DNA from: CAVALG01 sp963630555
GTDB taxonomy: Bacteria > Bacillota > Clostridia > Oscillospirales > Acutalibacteraceae
DNA length: 64,000 nucleotides
Direction: 5' to 3'
NCBI GenBank assembly: GCA_963630555.1
Contig: CAVGND010000008.1
Span: 1-64,000, forward strand
Position 1 is the first letter of the stretch. The number at the start of each line of letters is the position of its first letter. The translations under genes and the position numbers were made by a program. This document shows, piece by piece, positions 44,170 through 52,973 of the stretch. The notes beneath the pieces are model-generated. The model made no database searches. It saw only the letters and a list, made by a program, of their open reading frames with translations, and was not told the origin of the DNA.

Positions 44170-45675
44170 TTAAATTTTAACTGTAATACTTTTACTGTTT
44201 CTTCCGGAACGGGTATATAAATATCCCGCAGCAAAGGTGATTACGGATACAAAAATTTTAAAAATACACAGCGCAAGCCCCTTTACACCGTATCCGTCAA
44301 GCACTTTTGCCGCTGCGTCCGACGCCCAGAAAGCGAGCAGGGCAGAAGCAAGCGGACTGACGATATCGCGCATAAGACTCAACTTGATGCAGGCTTCGCA
44401 AAGAACCTTTGAAACACACAAAGATGAAGTGAAAACATTGCTTGCTGCCATTATCGCAAGAAAGCCCTCCATTCCGAAACGGGGAACGACAAGGCGTATT
44501 GCAATTATACGCATAACGGAATCGGCAACATTATATTTAAAGGCATAATTCTGTTTGTCAAATCCTTTTAACATTCCGTCACAGACGCTTTCAAGATACA
44601 TAAACGGTATTATCGGGGCAAGAACTTTAACTATATGACCTGTTTGCGGACTCGAATATATGATGTTGCCAAGTTCGTTTCCGGCAGAAAAAAAGCAACT
44701 CGCCAGAAGAAAAGAGGCGGCTGTTGTGACTGTTATTACAGTTTCGCATTTTTTTGCAGAACCTTTGCCGTCACAGGATATTTCCGGTATCAGCATTGTG
44801 GAAACCGCCATGAGCAGTGAAGAAGGGAAAAATATAAGCGGTATAGCCATCCCTTTAAGAGCGCCGAAAAGCGTGAGCCCGGTCTTGCCGTTGCCGTAGA
44901 AAGCGGCGAGCAGAGTGGGCATCATCACATTTTCGATTGTTTTAAGTCCTGTTGTAACATATCTGCCTGCAGTTATCGGGAGTGCGATTTCAAGAATTTT
45001 TCTTCCTGTTTTAAGTTTTACGGTTTGTCCTCCCGTGGCGGTTTTTCGGCATTCGGCGCGGTACATTATCCATATTATAAGGGTTGCCGCCGCTTCTGCA
45101 ACCGCGTCGCCGACAAATACTGCGGCGGTGCATACCGCAAGACCGCCGCTGTGAAACAGTGATACTGCCGCCGCAGTTACGCCTATGCGTATAAACTGTT
45201 CAAATATTTGCGAAACGGAAGGTTCAACCGTCTTTTTTTTCGCGATAAAAAAGCCGCGCAGGCAGGATGATATGCCGGAAAACGGTAATGTCGCCGCCAA
45301 AACTTTTACGGACAATTCACAGCGTGCGTCGTTCAAAAAAACCGTTGCAATCGGTTTGGCAAATAAAATCAAAACTGATGACGATACGCCCGCAACCGCA
45401 AGCGTCATAAATATTGCACGCCTTGTAATGCGCATTACGGTAGCCCTGCCGTAAGCCGCTCTTTCCGCAACGAGCCTTGTAACCGCAGTGCATATACCGC
45501 TGCTTGCAAATGCGGCGGCGAGCAGGTAGACGGAAAGTACAAGTTGATATAGTCCGATTCCTTCTTCACCAATGTTTTTGGCAAGCCATATTCTGAACAA
45601 TATACCGGCGGCACGCAAAACAAGCGATGTCAGCGTTAAAATTACGGCATTTTGAATAAACGACCTTTTTTTCAA
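44170..45675 (-). CDS. SpoVB-like polysaccharide/lipid flippase (MOP superfamily)
   Basis: About 501 residues with around 14 membrane helices; MATE/MOP-type N-terminal half (ILTLTSLVLRAAGILFRIWLAKNIGEEGIGLYQLV). SpoVB and relatives flip lipid-linked precursors for spore cortex or envelope. The reading frame opens at GTG 45684, but GGGTGAT suggests TTG 45675. Divergent from the germination gene. Assigning it to SpoVB rather than another family member is likely but not certain. Confidence 0.83.
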   Translation of the reverse strand: MKKRSFIQNAVILTLTSLVLRAAGILFRIWLAKNIGEEGIGLYQLVLSVYLLAAAFASSGICTAVTRLVAERAAYGRATVMRITRRAIFMTLAVAGVSSSVLILFAKPIATVFLNDARCELSVKVLAATLPFSGISSCLRGFFIAKKKTVEPSVSQIFEQFIRIGVTAAAVSLFHSGGLAVCTAAVFVGDAVAEAAATLIIWIMYRAECRKTATGGQTVKLKTGRKILEIALPITAGRYVTTGLKTIENVMMPTLLAAFYGNGKTGLTLFGALKGMAIPLIFFPSSLLMAVSTMLIPEISCDGKGSAKKCETVITVTTAASFLLASCFFSAGNELGNIIYSSPQTGHIVKVLAPIIPFMYLESVCDGMLKGFDKQNYAFKYNVADSVMRIIAIRLVVPRFGMEGFLAIMAASNVFTSSLCVSKVLCEACIKLSLMRDIVSPLASALLAFWASDAAAKVLDGYGVKGLALCIFKIFVSVITFAAGYLYTRSGRNSKSITVKI

Positions 45676-45759
45676 AATTATCACCCATAAATATATATTA
45701 TTCGGAAAAGATATATAGGACAGAAAAAAAGATTGTATTTGTTGAAAGTGGGATTGGTT

Positions 45760-47163
45760 ATGTCAGACGCAAAATCTTTAATACAAAGAATATCACATGA
45801 CTTGGCGGTGGATAAAAGTTTTGACCTTGTACGCCGCGATATAATGATAGCCGACCGTGAGGCGGCGCTGTTTTTTGTGGACGGGTTTACAAAGGATGAG
45901 GTTTATGAAAAAATGATGGAATTTCTTTTAAAACGCAAGCCTTCCGATCTCAAAGGCATAAAGACCATGGAGGAATTTTCAAAACATTATATGCCGTATA
46001 TCGAGGTTGCTTTTCAGTACAATGTGGAAGAAATGGAAACAGCTGTTCTTTCGGGTCAGTCGGTGCTTATAGTAGACGGAATAGAGGGTGCGCTGCTTGT
46101 TGATACACGGGAATATCCGGTTCGTTCGATAGAAGAACCCGAAAAGGATAAGTCGCTGCGCGGTTCGCGTGACGGATTTGTGGAAACACTTATATTTAAT
46201 ACGGCTATGATACGCAGGCGAATAAGAGATCCGCGTTTGCGAATGGAATATGTAAGGATAGGAAAGGTATCAAAAGTTGATCTGTGCATTTCTTATGTGG
46301 ATGGAATTGCTGACCGTAAAGTGGTTAATAAATTGAAAAAACGGCTCGGTGAACTTGAACTGAATAATGTTTCAATGACATCGCAGGCGCTTAGTGAAAC
46401 ACTTGTGCCGACCAATTATTTTAACCCGTTCCCGAAAATCAAATTTACTGAGCGACCGGATTACGCCAGTGCCTGCATTTTAGAAGGACGGATTGCACTT
46501 GTAATGGATAACTCGCCGTCCGTAATGCTGTTCGCGACATCGTTTTCGGACTTCACAAAAGAGGTTGACGATTACTATTTTGCACCGATAACAGCGACTT
46601 TTATAAGATTGGTGCGTACGGCAGTGTCGCTTGCCACGGTGTTTTTAACGCCGGTCATGCTCTATTTGTTAAACAATCAGGAGGTTATACCGAAGTGGCT
46701 TGAATTTATAATGATATACAAAAAAACACCTATAACGGTGTTTTGGCAGTTTGTGATTTTGGAATTTATAATTGACGGGCTTCGCCTTGCTTCAATGAAT
46801 ACACCTACGGCACTCAGCGGCTCGTTCGGTATAATCGGAGGTTTGCTTCTTTCCGATTTTGCAATAGACGCAGGCTGGTTTTTGCCTGAAACGATTATAT
46901 ATATGTCATTTGTTGCCATCGCTTCATTTTCCCAACCGAGTTATGAAATGGGATATGCGATGAAATTTTCGCGGCTCTTGCTTTTGGTATTTACTCAATT
47001 GTTCGGGCTTTACGGGCTTATAGGCGGAACCGTGCTTATAGTAATAATTATGATGTCTTCCGAAACCCTGTCCGGGCGCGGCTATTTTTATCCGATAATA
47101 CCGTTTAATTTTAAGGATTTTGCAAAGATGTTTGTCCGTACAAAGATAAAGAAAGGGCATTGA
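45760..47163 (+). CDS. spore germination protein, GerA family (SpoVAF-like)
   Basis: 467 residues from ATG 45760 (GAAAGTGGGA upstream). A hydrophilic N-terminal half with the GerA-family stretch EMETAVLSGQSVLIVDGIEGALLVDTREYPVRSIEEP, followed by five or so membrane helices and the LSGRGYFYPIIPFNFKDF end. This matches GerA-type subunit A proteins and, by its N-terminus and lack of partner B/C genes, SpoVAF best. Implies that the organism sporulates. Confidence 0.85.
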   Translation: MSDAKSLIQRISHDLAVDKSFDLVRRDIMIADREAALFFVDGFTKDEVYEKMMEFLLKRKPSDLKGIKTMEEFSKHYMPYIEVAFQYNVEEMETAVLSGQSVLIVDGIEGALLVDTREYPVRSIEEPEKDKSLRGSRDGFVETLIFNTAMIRRRIRDPRLRMEYVRIGKVSKVDLCISYVDGIADRKVVNKLKKRLGELELNNVSMTSQALSETLVPTNYFNPFPKIKFTERPDYASACILEGRIALVMDNSPSVMLFATSFSDFTKEVDDYYFAPITATFIRLVRTAVSLATVFLTPVMLYLLNNQEVIPKWLEFIMIYKKTPITVFWQFVILEFIIDGLRLASMNTPTALSGSFGIIGGLLLSDFAIDAGWFLPETIIYMSFVAIASFSQPSYEMGYAMKFSRLLLLVFTQLFGLYGLIGGTVLIVIIMMSSETLSGRGYFYPIIPFNFKDFAKMFVRTKIKKGH

Positions 47164-47190
47164 GGCGGTTCGGATTTTACCGGTGCCGCT

Positions 47191-47937
47191 CTATCGGCGC
47201 AGGCTTCCGGTAAGCGCCGTGTATTTTTCGGGAATCGGTGCGTTGCTTATAAGTGTATTTATATTATCCAAACCGCATATTTTGCAAAAATATTTCTTGC
47301 CGAGTTTGCTCCCGTCGAATAGCAGGAAAGTCGTGCCTGAATTTTTTAAGTATGCTGATTTTATTTCCGCTTCCTCTTCGCTTGATTCGGTAACACCGGA
47401 TTCAATGTCAACGCCGCGACAGGATATAAACGCACTGTCGGCGTGAAAATCATTTATAAATCGTACCGCACGACTGCCTACGAATGAGAAAGCGCGTTCC
47501 CGTAACCGACCGCCTGTGCAGTATGCCGTAACACCGTCAATGTCCGACAGGATGTTGACGGTTTTTAAACTGTTAGTAATTACCCTAAGTCCCGAAAATA
47601 CCGCAAGTTGACCTGCAAGGGCACAACAGGTGCTGCTTGAATCAATAAAAATTGTTTGACCGTCTTTTATGTGTTTAAGCGCTCTGCCCGCAATAAGTCG
47701 CTTTGCGCGCGTGTTTTCGTTTTCGCGCAGCATAAGCGGCGATTCACGGCTACCGCTGTCGATAAGTACGGCACCGCCGTGTGTTCGTTTTATAACCCCT
47801 GCGTTTTCAAGCAGCGCCAGATCTCTGCGTATTGTTGCGCCGCTTGAATAAAGGGCTTTGCACAATTCCTCAACCGACGCGGCTTTTCGTTTGTTAAGCA
47901 TTTCTATTATTTCATTTTGGCGTTCAAGCGGAAGCAT
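47191..47937 (-). CDS. DeoR/GlpR-family transcriptional regulator
   Basis: 248 residues. N-terminal winged helix-turn-helix (about 5-58: VEELCKALYSSGATIRRDLALLENAGVIKRTHGGA) and a C-terminal DeoRC sensor domain that binds sugar phosphates (DSSSTCCALAGQL, TNSLKTVNIL, CRGVDIESGVTES). GAGGAT precedes the ATG. It is divergent from the microcompartment operon and is the obvious candidate to control it, with a phosphorylated deoxysugar as effector. That regulatory link is inferred from position. Confidence 0.92.
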   Translation of the reverse strand: MLPLERQNEIIEMLNKRKAASVEELCKALYSSGATIRRDLALLENAGVIKRTHGGAVLIDSGSRESPLMLRENENTRAKRLIAGRALKHIKDGQTIFIDSSSTCCALAGQLAVFSGLRVITNSLKTVNILSDIDGVTAYCTGGRLRERAFSFVGSRAVRFINDFHADSAFISCRGVDIESGVTESSEEEAEIKSAYLKNSGTTFLLFDGSKLGKKYFCKICGLDNINTLISNAPIPEKYTALTGSLRR

Positions 47938-47968
47938 ATACGGTCATCCTCGTTAAATAAATTTGTTC

Positions 47969-48004
47969 ATTTATGATTATAAATGATTACTTTTGAAAAA
48001 ACAA
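47969..48004 (-). promoter_or_regulatory. promoter and possible operator of the DeoR-family gene
   Basis: Minus-strand TTGTTT (47999-48004) and TATAAT (47976-47981), spacer 17 bp. An inverted repeat ATTTAT/ATAAAT with a 4-bp centre (47969-47984) covers the -10 element and may be the operator for autoregulation. Confidence 0.65.
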
Positions 48005-48034
48005 GTGTAAATATTGCTTTTTTTGCGCCGAATA

Positions 48035-48063
48035 TAGACAAATAGATAAAAGTGTGGTATCAT
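48035..48063 (+). promoter_or_regulatory. promoter of the microcompartment operon
   Basis: TAGACA (48035-48040) and TATCAT (48058-48063), 17-bp spacer. An approximately 95-nt leader follows, with a possible stem of ATGGG and CCCAT arms (48080-48117); no riboswitch class is recognised. Confidence 0.7.
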
Positions 48064-48165
48064 ACAAAAGTAAGATTCTATGGGTGAAAAAGGCTGCGTA
48101 TCTGCCGCATTCCCCATGTTGTCTGACCAAAGCCGTACATATTAACAGAAAGGAATATATAAATT

Positions 48166-48981
48166 ATGCAAAAATCACCATACGAAATCAAGAAAGAAAT
48201 CTGCGAAGTCGGTCATAAGGTGTATGCAAAGGGATTTGTTGCCGCTAATGACGGTAATATCTCGGTAAAAGTAAACGATAATGAGTTTTACTGCACACCT
48301 ACCGGTGTGTCAAAAGGTTCGCTCACACCGGATATGATTATAAAAATTGACGGAACAGGCAAAAAACTTGACGGTAAACTCAACCCATCATCAGAAATTA
48401 AAATGCATCTTCGCGTTTACAGGGAACGCCCCGATGTTATGGCTGTTGTTCACGCTCATCCTCCTATCGCTACCGCATTTACGGTTGCGGGAGTTCCGAT
48501 GAATGAATACATATTGCCCGAAGCGGTTCTTACTATAGGCGATGTTCCTACCTGTGAATACGGTACGCCTTCAACCGAAGAAATTCCCGATTCACTTGAA
48601 CCGTACATCCAGCAGCACGATGCGTTCCTGCTTAAAAACCACGGTGCGCTTACCGTCGGCAACACTCTTACAAAGGCTCTGTTTATGATGGAAGAGGTTG
48701 AGTTTAACGCAAGAATCGCAATGTACGCGCGTCAACTCGGAGGAGTCGAGGAAATACCTTGCGAACAACTTGAAAAACTTATGGAACTCCGTAAAAAGAT
48801 GAATATTCCGGGTCGTCACCCCGGATGCAAAAAATGTAAAAACCTCGGAACCGAGAATTGCCGCTGCAAGGACAACCTTAATAAGGCGGCCTGCAATTGC
48901 AATACGCACGCTGCCGCTGCACCGTCCGGTGATATGATATCCGAAATTACCAAACGTGTTTTGGCTCAACTCGGTAAATAA
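48166..48981 (+). CDS. class II aldolase (fuculose/rhamnulose-1-phosphate type) with C-terminal encapsulation peptide
   Basis: 271 residues. The aldolase core (about 1-215) has the zinc-binding VHAHPPIATAF, the upstream GNISVKV and KNHGALTVG. It would cleave a 1-phospho-deoxyketose into dihydroxyacetone phosphate and lactaldehyde. A cysteine-rich linker (about 220-245; CKKC, CRC, CNC) leads to a Pro/Ala stretch and a terminal amphipathic helix SGDMISEITKRVLAQLGK, the pattern of BMC encapsulation peptides. First gene of the operon. The aldolase identifies the locus as deoxysugar-type (GRM5-like). Confidence 0.9.
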   Translation: MQKSPYEIKKEICEVGHKVYAKGFVAANDGNISVKVNDNEFYCTPTGVSKGSLTPDMIIKIDGTGKKLDGKLNPSSEIKMHLRVYRERPDVMAVVHAHPPIATAFTVAGVPMNEYILPEAVLTIGDVPTCEYGTPSTEEIPDSLEPYIQQHDAFLLKNHGALTVGNTLTKALFMMEEVEFNARIAMYARQLGGVEEIPCEQLEKLMELRKKMNIPGRHPGCKKCKNLGTENCRCKDNLNKAACNCNTHAAAAPSGDMISEITKRVLAQLGK

Positions 48982-49004
48982 GGCTTCGGAAGGGAGTTTT
49001 CACT

Positions 49005-50453
49005 TTGGCTCTTAATTGGACTGAAGCACAGATAGAACAAATAGTAAAAGCGGTTGTTGCGCAAATGGGCGGCGATGCCGAAAAGGATTGGGATGCTACC
49101 CATTACGGCAGCAGAACATTTACAGGCGTTTTCGAGGATGTTAACGATGCAATAAACGCGGCTCAGAATGGGTATAAAGCCGTCAGCGCTATGAGTGTTG
49201 AACAGCGCGAAAAAATAATATCCGAAATACGGAAATTTACCCGTGATGAAGCACATATTATGGGTGCGCTCGGCGTAGCCGAAACCCATATGGGCAGGGT
49301 TGACCATAAAACCGCCAAGCATATTTTGGTAGCCGATAAGACCCCGGGCACGGAGGATATAAAGGCGGAAGCCCAAACCGGTGATCACGGTCTTACCTTG
49401 ACCGAGCAGGCACCGTTCGGCGTCGTGGGTGCAATAACACCCAGCACCAACCCGAGCGAAACCGTTATATGCAACAGTATAGGCATGGTGGCCGCAGGTA
49501 ACGGCGTGGTGTTCAATCCCCATCCGGGCGCAATTGCCACTTCAAACTATGCGGTTGACCTTGTAAACCGTGCAAGTGCCGCAGCAGGCGGCCCAAGGGT
49601 ACTGGTTGCATCGGTCGTTAAACCGACAATGGAAACCGCGGCGGTAATAGAAAAGCATCCGTCTATAAAATTGCTTGTTTGCACAGGCGGCCCGGGCGTT
49701 GTAAAAGCAGTGCTTTCTTCGGGTAAGAAGGCGATAGGCGCAGGCGCGGGAAATCCACCTGTTATTGTTGACGATACCGCCGATATAAAAAAGGCGGCAA
49801 AGGATATAATTGACGGTTGCACATTTGATAACAACCTGCCATGCATCGCTGAAAAGGAAGTTTTTGCTTTCAGAAATATTGCCGACGAACTTATTGACGG
49901 TATGATGAAAAACGGTGCATATATGATTGAGGCGGATAAAGCGCGCGAACTTGCCGGAATAGTTCTTGTTGATAAAAAGAATCCCAAAACGGGCATTGTT
50001 AAAAAAACCGTCAGCCGCGAATGTGTGGGCAGGGATGCACGCATACTTCTCGCAAAAATAGGCATAGAGGTTGATGACAGTATACGCTGCATAATATGCG
50101 AGGCTGAGTTTGACCATCCGTTTGTTCAAAACGAACTAATGATGCCGATTTTGCCGATTGTACGTGTTGATAATATTGACGAGGCAATTGACCTTGCGGT
50201 AAAAGCAGAACACGGCAACCGCCATACGGCGCATATGCACTCTAAAAATATCGATAACCTGTCGCGTTTCGCACGCGCCGTTGAAACCACGATATTTGTT
50301 AAAAATGCACCGTCATATGCAGGCATCGGTTTCGGCGGAGAGGGCCATACGACTTTTACAATCGCCGGACCTACGGGTGAAGGAATCACATCGGCGCGCA
50401 GTTTTACAAGGCGCCGCCGCTGCGTGATGGCGGACAGTTTCCGCATAATATAA
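49005..50453 (+). CDS. CoA-acylating aldehyde dehydrogenase (PduP/EutE-like) with N-terminal encapsulation peptide
   Basis: Oxidises propionaldehyde to propionyl-CoA inside the compartment. 482 residues starting with TTG (AGGGAG upstream). The first 20 residues, WTEAQIEQIVKAVVAQMGG, are an amphipathic targeting helix followed by a linker. The dehydrogenase core has APFGVVGAITPSTNP, NPHPGA, CTGGPGVV and the catalytic cysteine in NLPCIAEKE. Second gene in the operon, 23 bp after the aldolase. Confidence 0.93.
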   Translation: MALNWTEAQIEQIVKAVVAQMGGDAEKDWDATHYGSRTFTGVFEDVNDAINAAQNGYKAVSAMSVEQREKIISEIRKFTRDEAHIMGALGVAETHMGRVDHKTAKHILVADKTPGTEDIKAEAQTGDHGLTLTEQAPFGVVGAITPSTNPSETVICNSIGMVAAGNGVVFNPHPGAIATSNYAVDLVNRASAAAGGPRVLVASVVKPTMETAAVIEKHPSIKLLVCTGGPGVVKAVLSSGKKAIGAGAGNPPVIVDDTADIKKAAKDIIDGCTFDNNLPCIAEKEVFAFRNIADELIDGMMKNGAYMIEADKARELAGIVLVDKKNPKTGIVKKTVSRECVGRDARILLAKIGIEVDDSIRCIICEAEFDHPFVQNELMMPILPIVRVDNIDEAIDLAVKAEHGNRHTAHMHSKNIDNLSRFARAVETTIFVKNAPSYAGIGFGGEGHTTFTIAGPTGEGITSARSFTRRRRCVMADSFRII

Positions 50454-50492
50454 TTTGTTAATTTGCATTAAATCTAAAAAGGAGGAATACTT

Positions 50493-51692
50493 ATGGAAAT
50501 TTCAGCTTCTCAGATTGAAACTATTGTAAGGTCAATAGTAAGTCAAATGGGCGGCGGAACTTCCGCACCGTGCGATATACCGAAAAAAGCGCACGTTGCA
50601 ATGCTTACCGATAAAAAGCATTTTGAGGTTAAAGAATTTCCGGTTCCCGAACTCGGGGATGACGATATACTCGTAAAGGTCGAGGGGTGCGGCGTATGCG
50701 GCACCGATGTTCACGAATGGAAAGGCGACCCGTTCGGTCTTATTCCTGTTGTTCTCGGACACGAGGGTACAGGCGAAATAATCTACCTCGGAAAGAATAT
50801 TAAATGCGATACCGCAGGCAACCCCTTAAAGGTAGGCGATAAATTGGTAACTTCGGTTATCAGTTGCGGTGAATGCGGCATATGCCGTATGCATCCTTCG
50901 CACACTAATCTTTGCGATAAGCAGGGTGTTTTCGGACTTATAGGGCATAATGATGTGCAACCGCTTAACGGCTGGTTCTCGGATTATATGCTTATAAGGG
51001 GAAAGGGCGCAACATATTTTGCGGTTAATGACCTTGATTTGCAGGAAAGAATGCTGCTTGAACTTGCCACCGTTTGCGTTCATGCGCTTGACCGTGCCCG
51101 TTCAACCGGACTTATTAATTTTAACTCAAAGGTTCTTATTCAGGGTTGCGGCCCTGTAGGACTTGTGCAGATTGCGGTTCTCCGCGCTGCCGGTGTGAAC
51201 CATATCATAGCGGTTGACGGTACGCCTTCAAGACTTGAAATGGCAAAACGGCTGGGCGCCAAAACAACCGTAAACTTCCGCGAAGTTCCGGAAATTAAAG
51301 ACCGTGTTAATATGGTTAAAAAACTTACCGTAGGCGGTCTGGGCGCTGACTTTGCATTCCAGTGCACGGGCGCACCCGCAGCGGCTAAGGATATATTTGA
51401 ATACATAAGGCGCGGCGGCGGCGTTTGCGAAATGGGATTTTTCGTCAATAACGGCAGTTATGAAATAAATCCGCACTTCGCAATGTGCAATAAGGAAATC
51501 AATCTTGTAGGCTCGTGGGATTACAGTGCAGAGGATTATCCCACTGCAATGGCTTTTTTGAAACAGGCAAGGGAAATGAATATTCCGATTAAGGAACTTA
51601 TAACACATAATTTCCCGCTTGATAAAATGAACGAGGCAATGGAGGTCAATGTTTCCCAAAAGGGTATAAAGATCTGTTATGTTGCAGATTAA
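50493..51692 (+). CDS. zinc-dependent medium-chain alcohol dehydrogenase with N-terminal encapsulation peptide
   Basis: 399 residues. N-terminal helix ISASQIETIVRSIVSQMGG, then a zinc MDR dehydrogenase: CGVCGTDVHEWKGD and GHEGTGEI (catalytic zinc), CGECGICRMHPSHTNLC (structural zinc cysteines), and the nucleotide-binding GCGPVGLVQIAVLRAAG. It would regenerate NAD+ in the compartment by reducing propionaldehyde to propanol, or reduce lactaldehyde to propanediol. Most propanediol microcompartments use an iron-type PduQ for the first role. GGAGG precedes the ATG. Confidence 0.9.
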   Translation: MEISASQIETIVRSIVSQMGGGTSAPCDIPKKAHVAMLTDKKHFEVKEFPVPELGDDDILVKVEGCGVCGTDVHEWKGDPFGLIPVVLGHEGTGEIIYLGKNIKCDTAGNPLKVGDKLVTSVISCGECGICRMHPSHTNLCDKQGVFGLIGHNDVQPLNGWFSDYMLIRGKGATYFAVNDLDLQERMLLELATVCVHALDRARSTGLINFNSKVLIQGCGPVGLVQIAVLRAAGVNHIIAVDGTPSRLEMAKRLGAKTTVNFREVPEIKDRVNMVKKLTVGGLGADFAFQCTGAPAAAKDIFEYIRRGGGVCEMGFFVNNGSYEINPHFAMCNKEINLVGSWDYSAEDYPTAMAFLKQAREMNIPIKELITHNFPLDKMNEAMEVNVSQKGIKICYVAD

Positions 51693-51710
51693 GGGGAGGA
51701 ATGACCCGAA

Positions 51711-52028
51711 ATGGCTCTTGGAATGATTGAAGTCTACGGCTTTACAACCGCAATAGTCGTTGCCGATAAAATGGCAAAAGCAGCCGCTGTAAAGGTAGTT
51801 GCGATTGATAAAAACAAGCCTTTGAATGCCGAATCGGCAGATGTTCCGCTTGTTATGGCAATTAAGGTGGAGGGTGACGCTGCATCGGTTGAGGCGGCAG
51901 TGGACACCGGAATAGCCGAGGCGAAAAAGCGAAACCTTTATCTCACCCACAAGGTGATTTCAAGGCAGTCCGAGAATATTGAGTGGTTTGCTCAATTAAA
52001 TGCGCTCGGACGCGATAAACTAAGATAA
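51711..52028 (+). CDS. BMC-H shell protein (divergent)
   Basis: 105 residues, one BMC domain (GMIEVYGFTTAIVVADKMAKAAAVKVV). The segment that normally forms the GSG pore loop is replaced by NKPLNAESADVP, and the protein has an extended C-terminal tail (SENIEWFAQLNALGRDKLR). GGGGAGG precedes the ATG. The first of four single-domain shell genes in a row. Confidence 0.9.
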   Translation: MALGMIEVYGFTTAIVVADKMAKAAAVKVVAIDKNKPLNAESADVPLVMAIKVEGDAASVEAAVDTGIAEAKKRNLYLTHKVISRQSENIEWFAQLNALGRDKLR

Positions 52029-52058
52029 ACAAAATGATTTTAAAGGAGATTTTTAATT

Positions 52059-52334
52059 ATGTTAGAAGCATTAGGTATGGTTGAAACCAGAGGTCTTGTA
52101 GCGGCAATTGAGGCTGCAGATGCAATGGTAAAGGCAGCAAATGTAGTTCTTATCGGCTCTGAAAAGATCGGCAGCGGTCTTGTAAGCGTTATGGTAAGAG
52201 GCGACGTAGGTGCAGTAAAAGCGGCTGTTGAAGCCGGCGGAGCTGCTGCCGGTTCACTCGGCGAAGTAGTTGCTACCCACGTTATTCCGAGACCTCACGC
52301 AGATGTTGAAAAACTTCTCCCCGCTATCGACTGA
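52059..52334 (+). CDS. BMC-H shell protein, PduA/EutM-like (copy 1)
   Basis: 91 residues, canonical hexameric shell protein: ALGMVETRGLVAAIEAADAMVKAANVVL, pore segment KIGSGLVSVMVRGDVGAV, and the C-terminal VIPRPHADVEKLLP. A near-duplicate lies at 52701-52973, with 258 bp identical at the nucleotide level. AAAGGAG precedes the ATG. Confidence 0.95.
   Translation: MLEALGMVETRGLVAAIEAADAMVKAANVVLIGSEKIGSGLVSVMVRGDVGAVKAAVEAGGAAAGSLGEVVATHVIPRPHADVEKLLPAID
52065..52322 (+). repeat. 258-bp exact direct repeat, copy 1 (within a BMC-H gene)
   Basis: Identical base for base to 52704-52961 on the same strand. Only the first codons and the last few codons of the two genes differ. Confidence 0.95.
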
Positions 52335-52352
52335 TTTAAGGTTTGATTCTTT

Positions 52353-52628
52353 ATGGAAAACGCAATCGCGCTTCTTGAAGTGCAGGCATTGGTTGCCGCA
52401 ATAGCAGGGCTTGACGCAATGGTAAAGGCAGCCGATGTAAAACTTATTCATGTTGAAAAACGTCTTGGCGGAAGGCTTGTAACCGTTGTGGTTGAAGGTA
52501 CCGTTTCTGCCGTCACCGCAGCGCTTGAAGCAGGCGCGGCAGCGGCGGCTGAGGTCGGCAAAGTTAAATGCCGCGAGGTTATAGCGCGTCCGCACAAGGA
52601 TATTATGGACTTACTTTATACCGGGTAA
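52353..52628 (+). CDS. BMC-H shell protein with altered pore loop
   Basis: 91 residues, single BMC domain (IALLEVQALVAAIAGLDAMVKAADVKLI). The pore segment reads RLGGRLVTVVVEG in place of KIGSGLVSVMVRG, placing an arginine where the small GSG residues usually line the pore. It lies between the two identical BMC-H copies. The C-terminus is VIARPHKDIMDLLYTG. Confidence 0.92.
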   Translation: MENAIALLEVQALVAAIAGLDAMVKAADVKLIHVEKRLGGRLVTVVVEGTVSAVTAALEAGAAAAAEVGKVKCREVIARPHKDIMDLLYTG

Positions 52629-52700
52629 GTCAGTTTGAAATCTGTATAAAAGGCTTTGAAAGGCTTTTATAAACATAATTCCAATAAGGAGGATATTATA

Positions 52701-52973
52701 ATGGAAGCATTAGGTATGGTTGAAACCAGAGGTCTTGTAGCGGCAATTGAGGCTGCAGATGCAATGGTAAAGGCAGCAAATGTAGTTCTTATCGGCTCTG
52801 AAAAGATCGGCAGCGGTCTTGTAAGCGTTATGGTAAGAGGCGACGTAGGTGCAGTAAAAGCGGCTGTTGAAGCCGGCGGAGCTGCTGCCGGTTCACTCGG
52901 CGAAGTAGTTGCTACCCACGTTATTCCGAGACCTCACGCAGATGTTGAAAAACTTCTCCCCACCATTAAATAA
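52701..52973 (+). CDS. BMC-H shell protein, PduA/EutM-like (copy 2)
   Basis: 90 residues from ATG 52701, with AAGGAGGA upstream; the frame is open to 52656 but without a ribosome site. Apart from the ends (start M-E instead of M-L-E, last residues TIK instead of AID), the protein is the same as copy 1. Probably kept identical by recombination. Supplies bulk shell facets. Confidence 0.95.
   Translation: MEALGMVETRGLVAAIEAADAMVKAANVVLIGSEKIGSGLVSVMVRGDVGAVKAAVEAGGAAAGSLGEVVATHVIPRPHADVEKLLPTIK
52704..52961 (+). repeat. 258-bp exact direct repeat, copy 2 (within a BMC-H gene)
   Basis: Identical to 52065-52322; start-to-start distance 639 bp. Confidence 0.95.

Noticed and set aside
49542..50129. 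Long minus-strand frames opposite the aldehyde dehydrogenase
   Set aside because: Shadows of the BMC aldehyde dehydrogenase gene; no ribosome site or domain.
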